Part shown: piece after piece, positions 10,380 through 23,529 of the stretch | How positions within the stretch are numbered: position 1 is the stretch's first letter | Layout: the number at the start of each line of letters is the position of its first letter | From: Oehlia diaphana | Taxonomy: Eukaryota; Glomeromycota; Glomeromycetes; Glomerales; Glomeraceae | Reading direction: 5' to 3' | DNA length: 64,000 nt | Assembly (NCBI GenBank): GCA_003833135.1 | Contig: QZLH01000230.1 | Coordinates: 1 to 64,000, forward strand | The notes under the pieces: model-generated | Databases searched by the model: none | Seen by the model: only the letters and a program-made list of their open reading frames with translations | Told to the model about the DNA's origin: nothing | Made by a program: the position numbers and the translations under genes

Positions 10380-11288
10380 GAAATAACTAAAATGAATGAG
10401 ACATTACATTATATTACATACATTTTTCGCTACTTAGAGTAGTAGAATCCATTGTTTTACTTAAAACTTTAGCAGCCAATTCTTTAGCCTCTTTAAGAGT
10501 AATATCATCTTTATAATCTTGCTTCAATAAAGACTGTGCAGACGCATTGTTAGCTCCAATACATGTTGCTTTCCATCCACCGTAATTACCGGATGGATCA
10601 GAATGATATAGTTGAAAACCATAATGACTATCATGGCCAGCATAAATAAATGATACACCAAAAGGACGCAGTCCTAGAATTTAGAATATTTGTTTTTTAA
10701 TTTGCATCCAGAATAAAAAGGTCATTAAATAAAAACCTTGCCTCCATATTGAGTATATCCTTGTTTTAAATCACATAGTCTTTGTACTAATTGTTCAACG
10801 GGGATATCCTCATCATAAGTAAAAAGATACTGCTGAGCAGCTTGACGAGCATAATTTATCAAAATATTAGCATCAGCAGTAATTCCTGCTACGCCACAAA
10901 TGACATTGCTTAAAAATTTTAAATTCCAATTCAATGAATGGAATTAATAATTAAATTACATTTGAACTATTAAAATCAAAAGAATTAAATCAGTAAATTT
11001 AAATTACTCGTTTAAAAGATAAATTTTTTCGCTGGTTGTTGTCTGCTCCAATAATTTTGATGTTACTTTCTTCTCAGCAGCAATAACAATACCATCAGAC
11101 GCGAGAATACCCAAAGCCGTACCAGCATGAGATATGGCTTCCATAGCGTATTCAACTTGGTATAGTCTACCTAATTAGTTAACAAATATCAAAATTATTC
11201 TAGAAATTTAATATAATCCCTTAATATTCTTTATTATTTTACCCTCTGGTGAAAAAATGGTAGTTCTAGCATCGTATCTGCGAGCCAT
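10185..11288 (-). CDS. PSMA4: 20S proteasome subunit alpha type 4 (alpha-3, Pre9-like)
   Basis: Alpha-ring subunit of the 20S proteasome, 250 residues. Exons: 11243-11288, 11008-11170, 10742-10908, 10422-10673 and 10185-10309. It begins [20 protein letters not shown], the alpha-subunit signature, followed by [18 protein letters not shown] and [11 protein letters not shown], and has [14 protein letters not shown] and GGWKATCIG, which identify the alpha-3/PSMA4 type. A Gln/Glu-rich C-terminus replaces the long KEKE tail of animal forms. The third intron must start with GC (TATGGAG|GCAAGG) to keep GGLRPFG in frame, a GC-AG intron. The fourth intron holds two long A runs (T on the coding strand) at 10315-10375. 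Confidence 0.95.
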
Positions 11289-11595
11289 TTTAAAATTAAA
11301 AGGATTTAAAGATATAAAATAATTTTTTTTTTTTCAAACGTAATTAGCCGATAACGTTAACAATGTGACATATTTGGTGACAAATAGCATTTCCTTACTG
11401 TCAGTAATAGTGGAAAACAAGGGCGTGATACAAGTAGCTCTAAACTCCCAGCGGACGTTAATTTTTAATTGAAAGATCTGAGCGAAGCACGTGTAATACT
11501 CCAATCAAAAAAAAGTATATATAGTGCAGAGTTTGAGTTGAGTAGTTGAGTTGAGATAGCATTAATTATATCTAAAAGATAAATAAATAAAAAAA
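11289..11595. promoter_or_regulatory. Shared upstream region of PSMA4 and SLT2
   Basis: 307 bp between two divergent start codons, expected to hold both promoters. A TATATAG stretch lies at 11517-11522, about 75 bp before the kinase ATG, followed by a GAGTTGAGTAGTTGAGTTGAG repeat. No known proteasome control element was recognised with confidence. Confidence 0.45.
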
Positions 11596-13997
<2,402 letters not shown>

Positions 13998-14490
13998 TTA
14001 TTTTTGTTGGTCATAATCATTTTCAATGATCTTCCGACTTGTTTGATTGGTTTGATTTATAATTTAATTAAAACAAATGGAAATAGAGCAAATACCTATT
14101 CTAATTTATCTTGTATTTTACACTACTAATATAAATAAATAAATCTAAATTAAATTCAGGTTTAAAATAACGATCATGTAGCATGTAAATTAAAATTTTA
14201 ATGCAGTATTATACAAAATTTACTAGTAATGATTTTTGGATAAACTCATAACTTTCATAACTTAATTTAAAATAAAATTTTTGCACATCAAGAAATTACG
14301 CAAGATAACGAAATCGCACACCTGACAGGTTAGCTCACGTGCAAGTGACAAATCCGGCCATCATTTTCTTATGAGTTGTAAAACATGCACTAGCCCAGCC
14401 GCAATTTTTGCACAGTCACGTGATCGCGTTTTAATTCATCACTACCGTCACATCCCGGCTGAGTTTTCACTGTTTATATTTGTCTGTGGG
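13998..14490. other. Spacer and left flank of the MULE
   Basis: 3' flank of the MAP kinase gene, then a GC-richer stretch (14300-14480) with CACGTG-like E-box motifs (TCACGTG near 14335 and 14416). The last nine bases, GTCTGTGGG (14482-14490), are the left copy of the MULE target-site duplication. The 62-codon open frame from 14371 runs across the element boundary and is not a gene. Confidence 0.5.
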
Positions 14491-14491
14491 G

Positions 14492-14633
14492 GCAAATATA
14501 TGAATCTTGACCCACCTCGTGCATGGATCCATCAAAATATGCAACTATATGCAAGTTGATACACCCCCTTTTTTGTATTAATCTTGACCCAGACGCGTGA
14601 TATTTGAGTGTGATATTTGTAATATTTGTAATG
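14492..14633 (+). repeat. Left TIR of the MULE
   Basis: Matches the reverse complement of 18480-18604 almost base for base, apart from 17 extra bases at 14515-14531 (CCTCGTGCATGGATCCA) after GACCCA. It includes the T-rich block CACCCCCTTTTTTGT and TAATCTTGACCCAGACGCG. Confidence 0.93.
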
Positions 14634-14644
14634 TGATATACTGA

Positions 14645-14675
<31 letters not shown>

Positions 14676-14987
14676 AAAAATAATGGATTTTTTTTTATTT
14701 TTTTTTTTTTTTTTTTAGACTTAGAAGAAAATAGATTTAAATTTAAAAAATTCTTAAGTTTATTAAAAAAAAAAAAAAACTTAATTTAAAATTTTTTTTT
14801 TTTTTTTTTTTCATAAAAACGAAAAAAAACAAGATTTCTTTTAAGTATTAATGCTTATACGAAAAAAAAAATATAGTTTTATTTCATAAAATAACAAAAA
14901 TATGTTTATTTTTTCGATATTTGCAGTTTTTAACTTTTGAATTCTGAATTGAGGTGCAAAATATTCTTCTTACTTTATTATTGGTAA

Positions 14988-17900
14988 TTATAACAAATAA
15001 TATTCAAAGCTGTTTGTTTTCCCATTTGAACTTGGATTAATATTAACATTTGTAAATGAATTACTACTCATGGTATAGTTATTTAAAGGAGTGGAAAACT
15101 GCTGTTCTTGTCCATTAGGCAAATGTGAATTTAACAAATTCTGTTCTTCACGAAAGTGTGAATTTATAGGCAACGAACAAGGAGTTACTGACATATGCAT
15201 ATTTGGCAAATATTCATAATTAGAGGGTGAAGGATGAATACTAGTAAAAGAGTGTGTAGAGTGTGCGTAAGAATAAGGTGTAAATGATTGAGGAGTAAAA
15301 GATGATAACGTAAGAGGACTTTGCACTCCTTGCATGGGAAGATTAGAATAAATTTCATTTTGATAATATTCGGTAGGATTTTTATTAATATGTTGTTCTT
15401 TTGTTTGTTCCTAAATTAATGTAAATTTCGTTAATATAGTAATAAATACAATAAATAAATAATATTATTAAATTATACTTTAGTGGCACGAATATTTTTT
15501 CTTATTCTTTTGGTGGCTCGTTTTTCGGACGCAAATGAGCTTGTTTCTTGAGAATTTTGTTGAGCTGCTTGAAGAATTCTTGGTTTTCGTGGCTTTGCTT
15601 TAGGTTTAGGTGGTGCTCCAAAACTTGTTGTTCCATGATTATTTGGCATGATTGGACGAAAAGGATCATTATTAATATCTGATTGTATTCTATTAGCTTG
15701 AAAAATTGCTCCACCTTTTTACAATAGTAAAGCAAATTAGTAATTTTACTATTAAAAAATAATTAAGAAGCAATTTACCTTGAATCTCAAATATTTTTAT
15801 GATCTCATCAAATGCTATTTCTACACCACCATTGTAAATTAATTCATTTTTTTTTTCTGCTGAAGTACTCTATGCTTATTTTTAAAATAATTTACTAAAT
15901 CAGCTTTTACTTGTTGAAATAATAAATTATTTGTTTGTGATTGTTGATAAATTTTTGCTGCGTGATTATGTTTACAAACATCACGAAACGGACCATTCCA
16001 GATATAATCATAGCATATTAAACATTCACCAGTTGATATTCTTGTTAAATAATATCCTTCTCGTTTTGGTACAATATTAATATGAGATTCTATAAGTTTA
16101 TCATAAAGTGGAGTTAAATAATTCATCACTGAATCATCTAATTCTATTAAATTGCCATTATAAGCTGATTCAAGTAATTGACTTTTATCTATTTTTTTAA
16201 CATAAAAATAATCTGGATGTTGCGAAGGTTCAACTAGTCCCAATAAGAAATATAATCTTCCTTGATTTAGTCTTCGTAATTTATCTGTAGATAAAGTTGC
16301 AGCTTGATTTTCCTAAAGTAAATTATTTATTAATATACTATAAAATAAAATTAAATAAATTAAGTAAATTAAAATACAAACTTGTTCAATAGATTGCATA
16401 TTGAATAGTGTAGCTAAACCTGCTTCAAAATAAGTTTCTCCAGTTTCCCTACCAATATTTTCACGTTTTAGCTTCATACCATACAAACGTTCAACAAAAT
16501 TTACTACTGTTTGTATACTATTATACTGTGTTTCAATAGTACGATGTATACGTTCTGTAAAGTTGTTTGTTGTCATAGGATGCTGTGTAGTATCACTAGG
16601 AATTCTTCCAGCGTCAATCAAGCTTAACCTCCACTCGTCACATATCCAATTTTTAAATAAATCATTTTTTAATTTATTTTTTTTTTCAACTGACAATGAC
16701 AGTTTATCAATAAATGATTTATATAAACTTCCAAGCTCCAATGCCTGCTCTTCTGTACGAGATCTTCCAATTATTTTAAATGCAATTGCAATTGGATAAC
16801 TAAAAAACAATTTACCATATTATGTTAACAATGTTAAATAATAAACAATACACAATTAGCTAGTAAAGTAATTTAAATTTTACCGTATTTGCCATGGAAT
16901 TGCCCATTGATTAAAATTTTCACCTAATGTCTGCATTACATGAAACCAACACAAAAAAGTTCCCTGTAATATATCCTTTACTGCAGACTTTGTTGGACGG
17001 CTTTTATCAATCATTGCGAAAGGTTTCCATATTTGTGAATTTTTATTACATTTAAGAACTCGCTGAAAACCTTTTTCATTTGGCAAATCTTCATAGAACC
17101 ATTCATGAGAACAGTTATTATCATTGCAAGGAATATTATTCTTTACAGCTAAAATGGCTAATTGGATACTTAAAGAATTTTCTCTATTACTTAAGCCTAA
17201 AAATTAGAATTATAAAATATTAAAAAATATTAAATACTTTAAATAATAATATTAATAAATTTATTACAAACCAAATGCTAAAGGTGTTCCTACTCCAGCA
17301 TTGTTTTCAACAACAAATGTTAATATAGGTGCTCTGTCATTATTCAAGTCATGTTTACCATCAATTCCAATACAATATTGACCAAAATTCTTTCCGTTTT
17401 TTAACCAAAAATCATGAGAAAGAGTTAATTGATAATAATGTTCAAAGCTATTTTCAGGTTTTGTAATATCTGGCTGCTGATAGTATAATACAAATCCCTT
17501 TGGCTTTAATAACTCAATAACCATATAGTGAAGTATAGTCCATGGACCCGCATTCTCTTTTAATTTTCTATCATCATACATTATAAAACTTCTTAATTTA
17601 GTATTATCACAAAGTGTTTTTTGATTTTTTAGTAAAGCTTCTCTTAATTCATTTTCGCTAGCATTATTATATGGAGCCAATAATTTAGCTTTTATATCTT
17701 TTGCCGTCTTATGATCAGCCCTTCGACTAATAATAATATTGTCTCTTGTTTGACGTGATAAATTTAGTCTAATGATAATAGGAGTATGTGATGCAAGAGT
17801 ATTTATTGGTAAATGAGATCCAATAATTTTAATACGAAGTGGCTTTTCTTTTTTTAACCAGGAAAGTTTTGATTCTGAAATTCACGAACTTTACATAGAT

Positions 17901-18351
17901 GCATATCATGATAATTTTTTATATTATTTGGTAGAGAATAATTTGCACAATTTTCTTTACAACTACCGATCCCTCCACATTCATGCTGACAACTATTCCC
18001 CTCTCCTGAACATTACATTACCCAATACCAGCATGTTTTATCTTTCTTTTCACCAGCTTCTATTTGCCTAACATATTCATCACCTTCAGGTGTTAATTTA
18101 ATTATATCATCTATTCTATTTGTTGATTTTGCACTCCCTTTTTTTGTACTCCATTCAATATAATCAACTGCACCTTCAACACGACTAACAGAAATAATAT
18201 TTTTATTAACTAGTTCTGAAGTTTTCTTTCTACTTTGACATTTTAGTCTAATATTTTTTAATAGTGAGTGGTTTGAAATATACCATTCAGCAACGCGTCC
18301 AAAAGGCATATTTACTGTATCATCATCATTGTATTTAATTAAATTTTCCAT
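14988..18351 (-). pseudogene. MULE transposase with SWIM zinc finger (lesions present)
   Basis: Exons from splice motifs: 17273-18351, 16884-17196, 16382-16799, 15779-16312, 15479-15714 and 14988-15410. In order: an N-terminal DNA-binding-like region, a Cys-rich knuckle (SCQHECGGIGSCKENC), the MULE catalytic core with Asp in CIGIDGKHD, Asp in FAMIDKSRP, the family CxxH in CWFHVMQTL and Glu near TERIHRTIE, then a SWIM finger (CLIC...CKHNHA), and a Ser/Asn/Pro-rich tail. Three lesions: an in-frame TAA at 18013-18015, a one-base frame change near 17885, and an A10 run at 15845-15854 where one more A would restore the frame. Some may be sequencing errors in homopolymers. As written it does not encode a full protein. 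Confidence 0.85.
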
Positions 18352-18479
18352 AGTTACTTTTATTATAGTGCAAAAAACGCGAAAACAAGTTTTTTATGTT
18401 TAAAAAAAAAAAAAAATTATATTATTTTTCGAACAATTAAACAATTTGAATATTGTTTGTTAATTCGCATTACTATTCG

Positions 18480-18604
18480 CATTACAAATATTACAAATAT
18501 CACACTCAAATATCACGCGTCTGGGTCAAGATTAATACAAAAAAGGGGGTGTATCAACTTGCATATAGTTGCATATTTTGATGGGTCAAGATTCATATAT
18601 TTGC
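18480..18604 (-). repeat. Right TIR of the MULE
   Basis: 125-bp inverted partner of 14492-14633 without the 17-bp insertion. It lies about 130 bp upstream of the transposase ATG and so probably carries its promoter, as in other MULEs (inference). Confidence 0.93.
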
Positions 18605-18613
18605 GTCTGTGGG

Positions 18614-19063
18614 ACAGTTTTTTTCGAGTAAAAATTTATTCGTCACCCTTATTCGTCACCCTTATTCGTCACTGTATATTTTCACGTGTTAGTGCATAAC
18701 GCCGTAATGCGGCCCGGGTAGTTGTAAACATGACCATCCTAATATAGTAATGATCGACCTAACTTGTCACACATTACATATATGCGACAAATGCGGCTAC
18801 AAATTTATTTGTGATTCGTTTAAAGGACATAAATTAATCAATATGCAGGATTCTCGTTAATAAAAAAAAACACCGATAAAGCGACTTCTATTTATAATAA
18901 AATTCGTGTTTTAGTTGGTAAAAAGGTTACTTCCCCCATTCCCCCATTCTCACCATTCCACCCATTCCTCCTAATTACTTTTTCTTTCTTTTTGCTAAAG
19001 TTAATAGATAATACGGAACTGCTAGCCAGTTTTCTATAAATTTTCTAAGATCTCTTTAATAAA
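18614..19063. other. Spacer with a 13-bp tandem repeat
   Basis: Right flank of the MULE. ATTCGTCACCCTT is repeated 2.7 times at 18638-18672. A CCCATTC-rich stretch (18935-18975) precedes the next gene and may be part of its promoter. No gene seen. Confidence 0.5.
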
Positions 19064-20323
19064 ATGAATAATTCAATAATAAGAAGAAATTATATAAAGT
19101 TATCGGTATTTTTTTTTATCTTATTCTTTTTTTTAACGATAAAATTTAGTGACAATATTATTCCGCCAAATGACGATTTTTCGCAAATTGGTGAGATCTT
19201 TATAAACAAATATTTTTGCTATGGTTTCAATTGTTATAGTTACTAACTTTTTCATTCCGACTGATTGTTAGTCGAGTGTAAAAGTGAATCGTGTAATAAA
19301 CAAATAGATAATATAGAGAATGGCAAACATTTTAAACCTCCAGAAAAGACAACGAAGTCTGACAAGAAGAGCAAGAATACAACGCTGTCATTTACTATAG
19401 TAACGGGAGCAAGTGCAAATCATTTCTGCGAATTGCAAAGTTGGTTATATTATATGTCAGAAACATTAAAAGAACTTCGGAAGGAATATAAACCAAGAAT
19501 AATAGTGTATGATTTAGGTATGGTGGAATATCAAAAGAAAATATTAAATTTGCTAGAAAATAAGGGAGGATATTTTAATGAAATTCATGAATTTAATTTT
19601 GATAAATATCCGAAATTTTGGGACGTCAATGAAAATAGAGGAGAATATGCATGGAAACCTGGTATAATCAAAGAAGTTTCAATGAAATATCCCGGAATAA
19701 TAATTTGGTTAGATAGTGGAAGTTTTTTATCAAAAGGATTTTTTGCTATGATAGAAGAATTACTTATACAATATAATGGATTCATTAGTCCTAAATCAAG
19801 TGGAAAATTATTAGAATGGACACATCCCGGTGTTTTTAAATATTTTAAACAAGACATTAAGGACTACATAAATAAAAATCATGATAATTGTAACGGAGCT
19901 GCAATAATATTTGATACAAATAAGACTCAATATTTAATTGACCAGTGGTATGAATGTGCTCTTGTGAAAGAATGTATAGCTCCCGAAGACAGCAGCAGAG
20001 AAAATCATAGACAAGATCAAGCAATACTTACTTATTTAGTAATAAATGATAATAGATTGTGTAATTACCATAAATCATTTTTTGGCTTGAAAACTCACAT
20101 GGATGACCAATGTGCTCGAAATATTTATTATTATGATAAATTGCATGGTGAATTCTATTGGCCATCAAGTGAAGATCTTGAGGAAATCAACAGATTAAAA
20201 GAAGAATATACTGATCATGTAATTTATGACATATGGAGTGAAGGTGCTTTGGAAACATTATTATCTTCTTTCATAGAGCATTCATTATCAAAACATGAAC
20301 AAATAGAAGCGGGTGAAAAATAG
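19064..20323 (+). CDS. Glycosyltransferase-like type II membrane protein
   Basis: 392 residues from exons 19064-19190 and 19272-20323; the intron has a TACTAAC branch site. A short cytosolic N-terminus is followed by a hydrophobic anchor at residues 12-27 (KLSVFFFILFFFLTIKF), then a lumenal domain. FTIVTGASANHFCELQSWLYY, YAWKPGIIKEV, IIWLDSGSF, WTHPGVFKYF, NCNGAAIIFD and ENHRQDQAILTYL resemble the DUF1647/GT-A-like proteins of nematodes and fungi, with several conserved Cys. The Golgi location and transferase role are inferred from topology and fold-like motifs; donor and acceptor are unknown. Its stop lies 7 bp from the stop of SEN2 on the other strand. Confidence 0.8.
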
Positions 20324-20330
20324 TTTCTTT

Positions 20331-21614
20331 TTATTTGAGTTTTGATGGAATGCATCTTTTAACTAATACGTGTCGTACTTTATATTCCTTTATACATTCT
20401 GTAATAGTAGGATAAGTTGTGGTTGATGGAATTATTACATGACATAAAACCAATGACTAACATATATCAAAATAATCATTAATATAATTGTGTTCTTAAT
20501 AATTTTAAGATAATTAATTAAAAACATACCTTTTTAACTTGTACGCAAACTCTATTTAAATTCATCATCCAGCTCCATGATGTCATGCAATTATTTCTAA
20601 AATCAACATCAACCTGTGAATTATCAAAATTCTGAGAAGTGTGAATCGGTAATATTATTACAGCATACCTAATGACGAAATACACAATTGGAATATTAAT
20701 GTTTACTTCCTGTGTCCCTTTTCACTCCCCAGAACATTATTACAAATTACTTACTCTGCATGTTTAAATACGGGTCCTTTCTCGTATAGTACATAATCTA
20801 CTCCAAATTTCATACCACACCTAACAACCCATCCCAAACTACGAAAATAATGATACACAATATATCTAATTATAAATCCACTAGATGTAATCTGAAATGA
20901 CTTCCAACTTTCTTCTACACTCAATAGATTCTATTATTCACATGCACATAATCAATTAATATTATGTATATCATCTTTATATATAAAAATAAATTTACCC
21001 ACATCTTGCAAATCATATATATCAAGTATTCCCAAACCATAACATAAAAAGAACGCTTCTTGTGTTGTTAACATTAATGTCTCTATATCCTCCAATAATA
21101 CATTCTCTTCCTCTTGTGTTAAAGTCTGTTCTATTGTTTGTTCTTCGTCTTGTTCCTTTTCCTGTACTTCCTCTTTAGTTATCTGTTGAACTTTACTCAT
21201 ATTTTGAACTTGATTAACTCGGCCCTTCTTATTTCGCTTTCTAACAATTCTACGTTGCTCTGTAATTTGTTCTGCTGCCAACTTTTGTTTTTCTTTTCTT
21301 TTTCCTTTTCCGTTATCATTATTACTATTTCTCCAAAACCAGGTAGGTTCACTTCTACTTAAATTACCTTTACCGAAAAATCCTTCTTTCCATAATTTTT
21401 CCATGTCTTCTCTGTTACATATTATAACCGCCTGAGCTTTCTCGTCATACTTACCTTTAACTTTTCTCGTCGAAGTAGTAAAAAGAGTAAAAGGGGTGAA
21501 ATAAGAGAGAAAACGTGATAAAAGAGAGGGAGAAAGTGGCAGTGGAAGTGGAACTTTGTATGAAGATTTTTTTGTCGGTCCACTTGTTAAACTTGACTTT
21601 ATTAAATTTGACAT
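20331..21614 (-). CDS. SEN2: tRNA-splicing endonuclease subunit Sen2
   Basis: Catalytic subunit that cuts the 5' splice site of pre-tRNA introns. Exons 21003-21614, 20755-20930, 20530-20668 and 20331-20456 give 350 residues. The N-terminal half has the Sen2 motif [19 protein letters not shown] and a Lys/Glu/Gln-rich linker. The C-terminal nuclease domain has [34 protein letters not shown] (catalytic Tyr), [11 protein letters not shown] (catalytic His) and [13 protein letters not shown] (catalytic Lys), so the triad is intact. The first donor is GTGGGT; only this choice keeps the frame into NLLSVEES. Divergent from ATG15 with 153 bp between starts. Confidence 0.95.
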
Positions 21615-21767
21615 TTCACTTATCAGAATTATTGCGTCCCTAATTTTGTATCTAAATGATTAGAAAAATAATTAAATATGATTGGCTTTTGCATATCAGA
21701 TCCCAATCTGGAACAGGGTTAAAATGTCTCGACAAAAATTGGATTGTAATGAAAATTTCTGATAGCA

Positions 21768-23470
21768 ATGTGTGAAAAAATATTATTTATATTTTATTTC
21801 ATAATTTCACATTATATCGCTATTTCATTCACTCAGCAAATTCCTTTTGTGTCGAATAATAATCATTATCAACGACAAGGTATTCTTGACTTTTCTCCTC
21901 CTACATCAACACAATGTCAACACACGCAAACGAACACTAAAGTATTTAAATTAAAACATATATTACATCACGGTACAACTCCTTCCAACAGACATCTTTT
22001 TAGACAACTTAATATTAACGATATAGAAAAGGACCCATTGCACTCCACCGCTATAACTTTTAATGAACACGTAATCAATAGCATAAATTTTGCCGGTTCA
22101 GAAGGAACTGGTGAAATGAATGTAAAGAATCTTCAAGTTAAAGAAGTACCTAATGCTAAAGACAAAGCAACTATATTATCAATGGCTAAAATGTCTTATG
22201 ATGCTTATATTGAATTGGAACCATTAAAAGATCATTGGATTGATTTAGATGATTGGGATGTAAGTGTACATATGACTTTAATATATATTTTTAAAAATTA
22301 AATATAATAATTTAATTTCGATTACAGACAATACCATTCGGCTGGGAAAAAGATGGTGTTCGAGGATATGTTTTTTCTGATAGTGAAAATAAAACTATTA
22401 TTGTTGCTATTAAAGGAACAAGTTTATCTTATTTACCATACGGTGGTGGACCAATATCGAAAAACGATAAATTTAATGTATGGTTTTTTCTTTTTCTAAT
22501 GTTCGGTATTTGTAATTTGTAATCGGCATTTAAAATATTAACATATATATAAAAAAAAAAAAATCTCGCAGGATAATTTAATGTTTTCTTGTTGTTGTGC
22601 AAAAATTGATATAACTTGGAAAGGTGTATGTGGATGTTATAAAAGTGGTTGGAATTGTGATAATACATGTTTACATAAGGAATCTAATGTTGAGGGTTCT
22701 TATTTTATTAGCGCCAAGGTATGCTTTTATTTATTATATACTGTATTAAAAAATATGAAATTATAATTGATTTTGGAAAATATAGATAATATACGAAAAG
22801 GTTAAAAAAGATTTTCCAGATTCTGATATTTGGTTAACAGGCCATTCTCTAGGTAATATTTAACAATTAACTCTCTTTTAATCTTTAGTAGAGAGAGTTT
22901 TTGTTTTCTTTTTCATGACATCCATTATTTCTTTTATCTGTTACATAGGTGGATCTTTAGCATCGTTATTAGCATTAAATAATAGTTTACCAGCATTTAC
23001 ATATCAAACACCGGGTGAATTATTATATGCAAAAAGACTAGGATTAATTACTCATGATTCTCATAAATTACCCATTTATCATTTTGGTCATACAGCTGAT
23101 CCTATATTTATGGGTGTATGTAATGGCAGGACAAGTATTTGTTATCATTGGGGGTTTGCTGTAAGTAATAATATTAGTTTTTTATTACACTTTTCGATAA
23201 CAGACCGCATTCACTAATTAAAAAATTCTTTTTTTTTTACATCTAATGTTTAACTAAAAGATGGAAACTAAATGTCATACAGGTTTGTCATGTGTGTATG
23301 ATACAAAATCAAAGTTGGATTGGAAATCTGATGTAAGAAGTCATGGTATAGTACCTTTTATTGAAGTTATTGATAATTGGAATGATATAACTAATGGCAA
23401 AGATGATGTTGCTAGTTGTATTAATGAGGAAAATTGTAAAGATTGTCAACATTGGAATTTCGTAAAATAA
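21768..23470 (+). CDS. ATG15: Autophagic-body lipase Atg15
   Basis: Class 3 phospholipase that breaks down autophagic-body membranes in the vacuole. Exons 21768-22259, 22328-22477, 22572-22718, 22786-22852, 22949-23160 and 23261-23470 give 425 residues. An N-terminal hydrophobic anchor (residues 4-22) suits multivesicular-body delivery. The Atg15 pattern is clear: IVAIKGTS, a Cys cluster (FSCCCAKIDITWKGVCGCYKSG), the lipase elbow GHSLGG split by an intron, HFGHTADPI and YHWGFAMETKCHTG. Active-site Ser is in GHSLGG; Asp and His candidates lie in HTADPI and SHGI. It lacks the long Ser/Thr C-terminal tail of yeast Atg15. Confidence 0.94.
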
Positions 23471-23529
23471 AGGTTTATCGCCAAGTCTAGTATTAATATG
23501 TTAAACTAATTTTGATATTCCTAATAGAT

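Larger units (their letters stand above)
14491..18604 (-). mobile_element. Mutator-like DNA transposon (MULE), complete ends
   Basis: A 4.1-kb element flanked by the perfect 9-bp direct repeat GTCTGTGGG (14482-14490 and 18605-18613), the target duplication length typical of Mutator elements. Both ends share a 125-bp inverted repeat beginning GCAAATATATGAATCTTGACCC. Inside, on the minus strand, sits a multi-exon transposase with a SWIM zinc finger. Long A/T runs fill 14650-14820. Near-identical ends and a perfect duplication suggest a recent insertion, although the transposase already has lesions. Confidence 0.92.

Noticed and set aside
14371..14559. Short gene across the MULE left border
   Set aside because: It spans the target duplication and terminal repeat, so it cannot predate the insertion as a unit.
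19585..19857. 90-codon minus-strand frame
   Set aside because: Antisense shadow of the glycosyltransferase-like exon.
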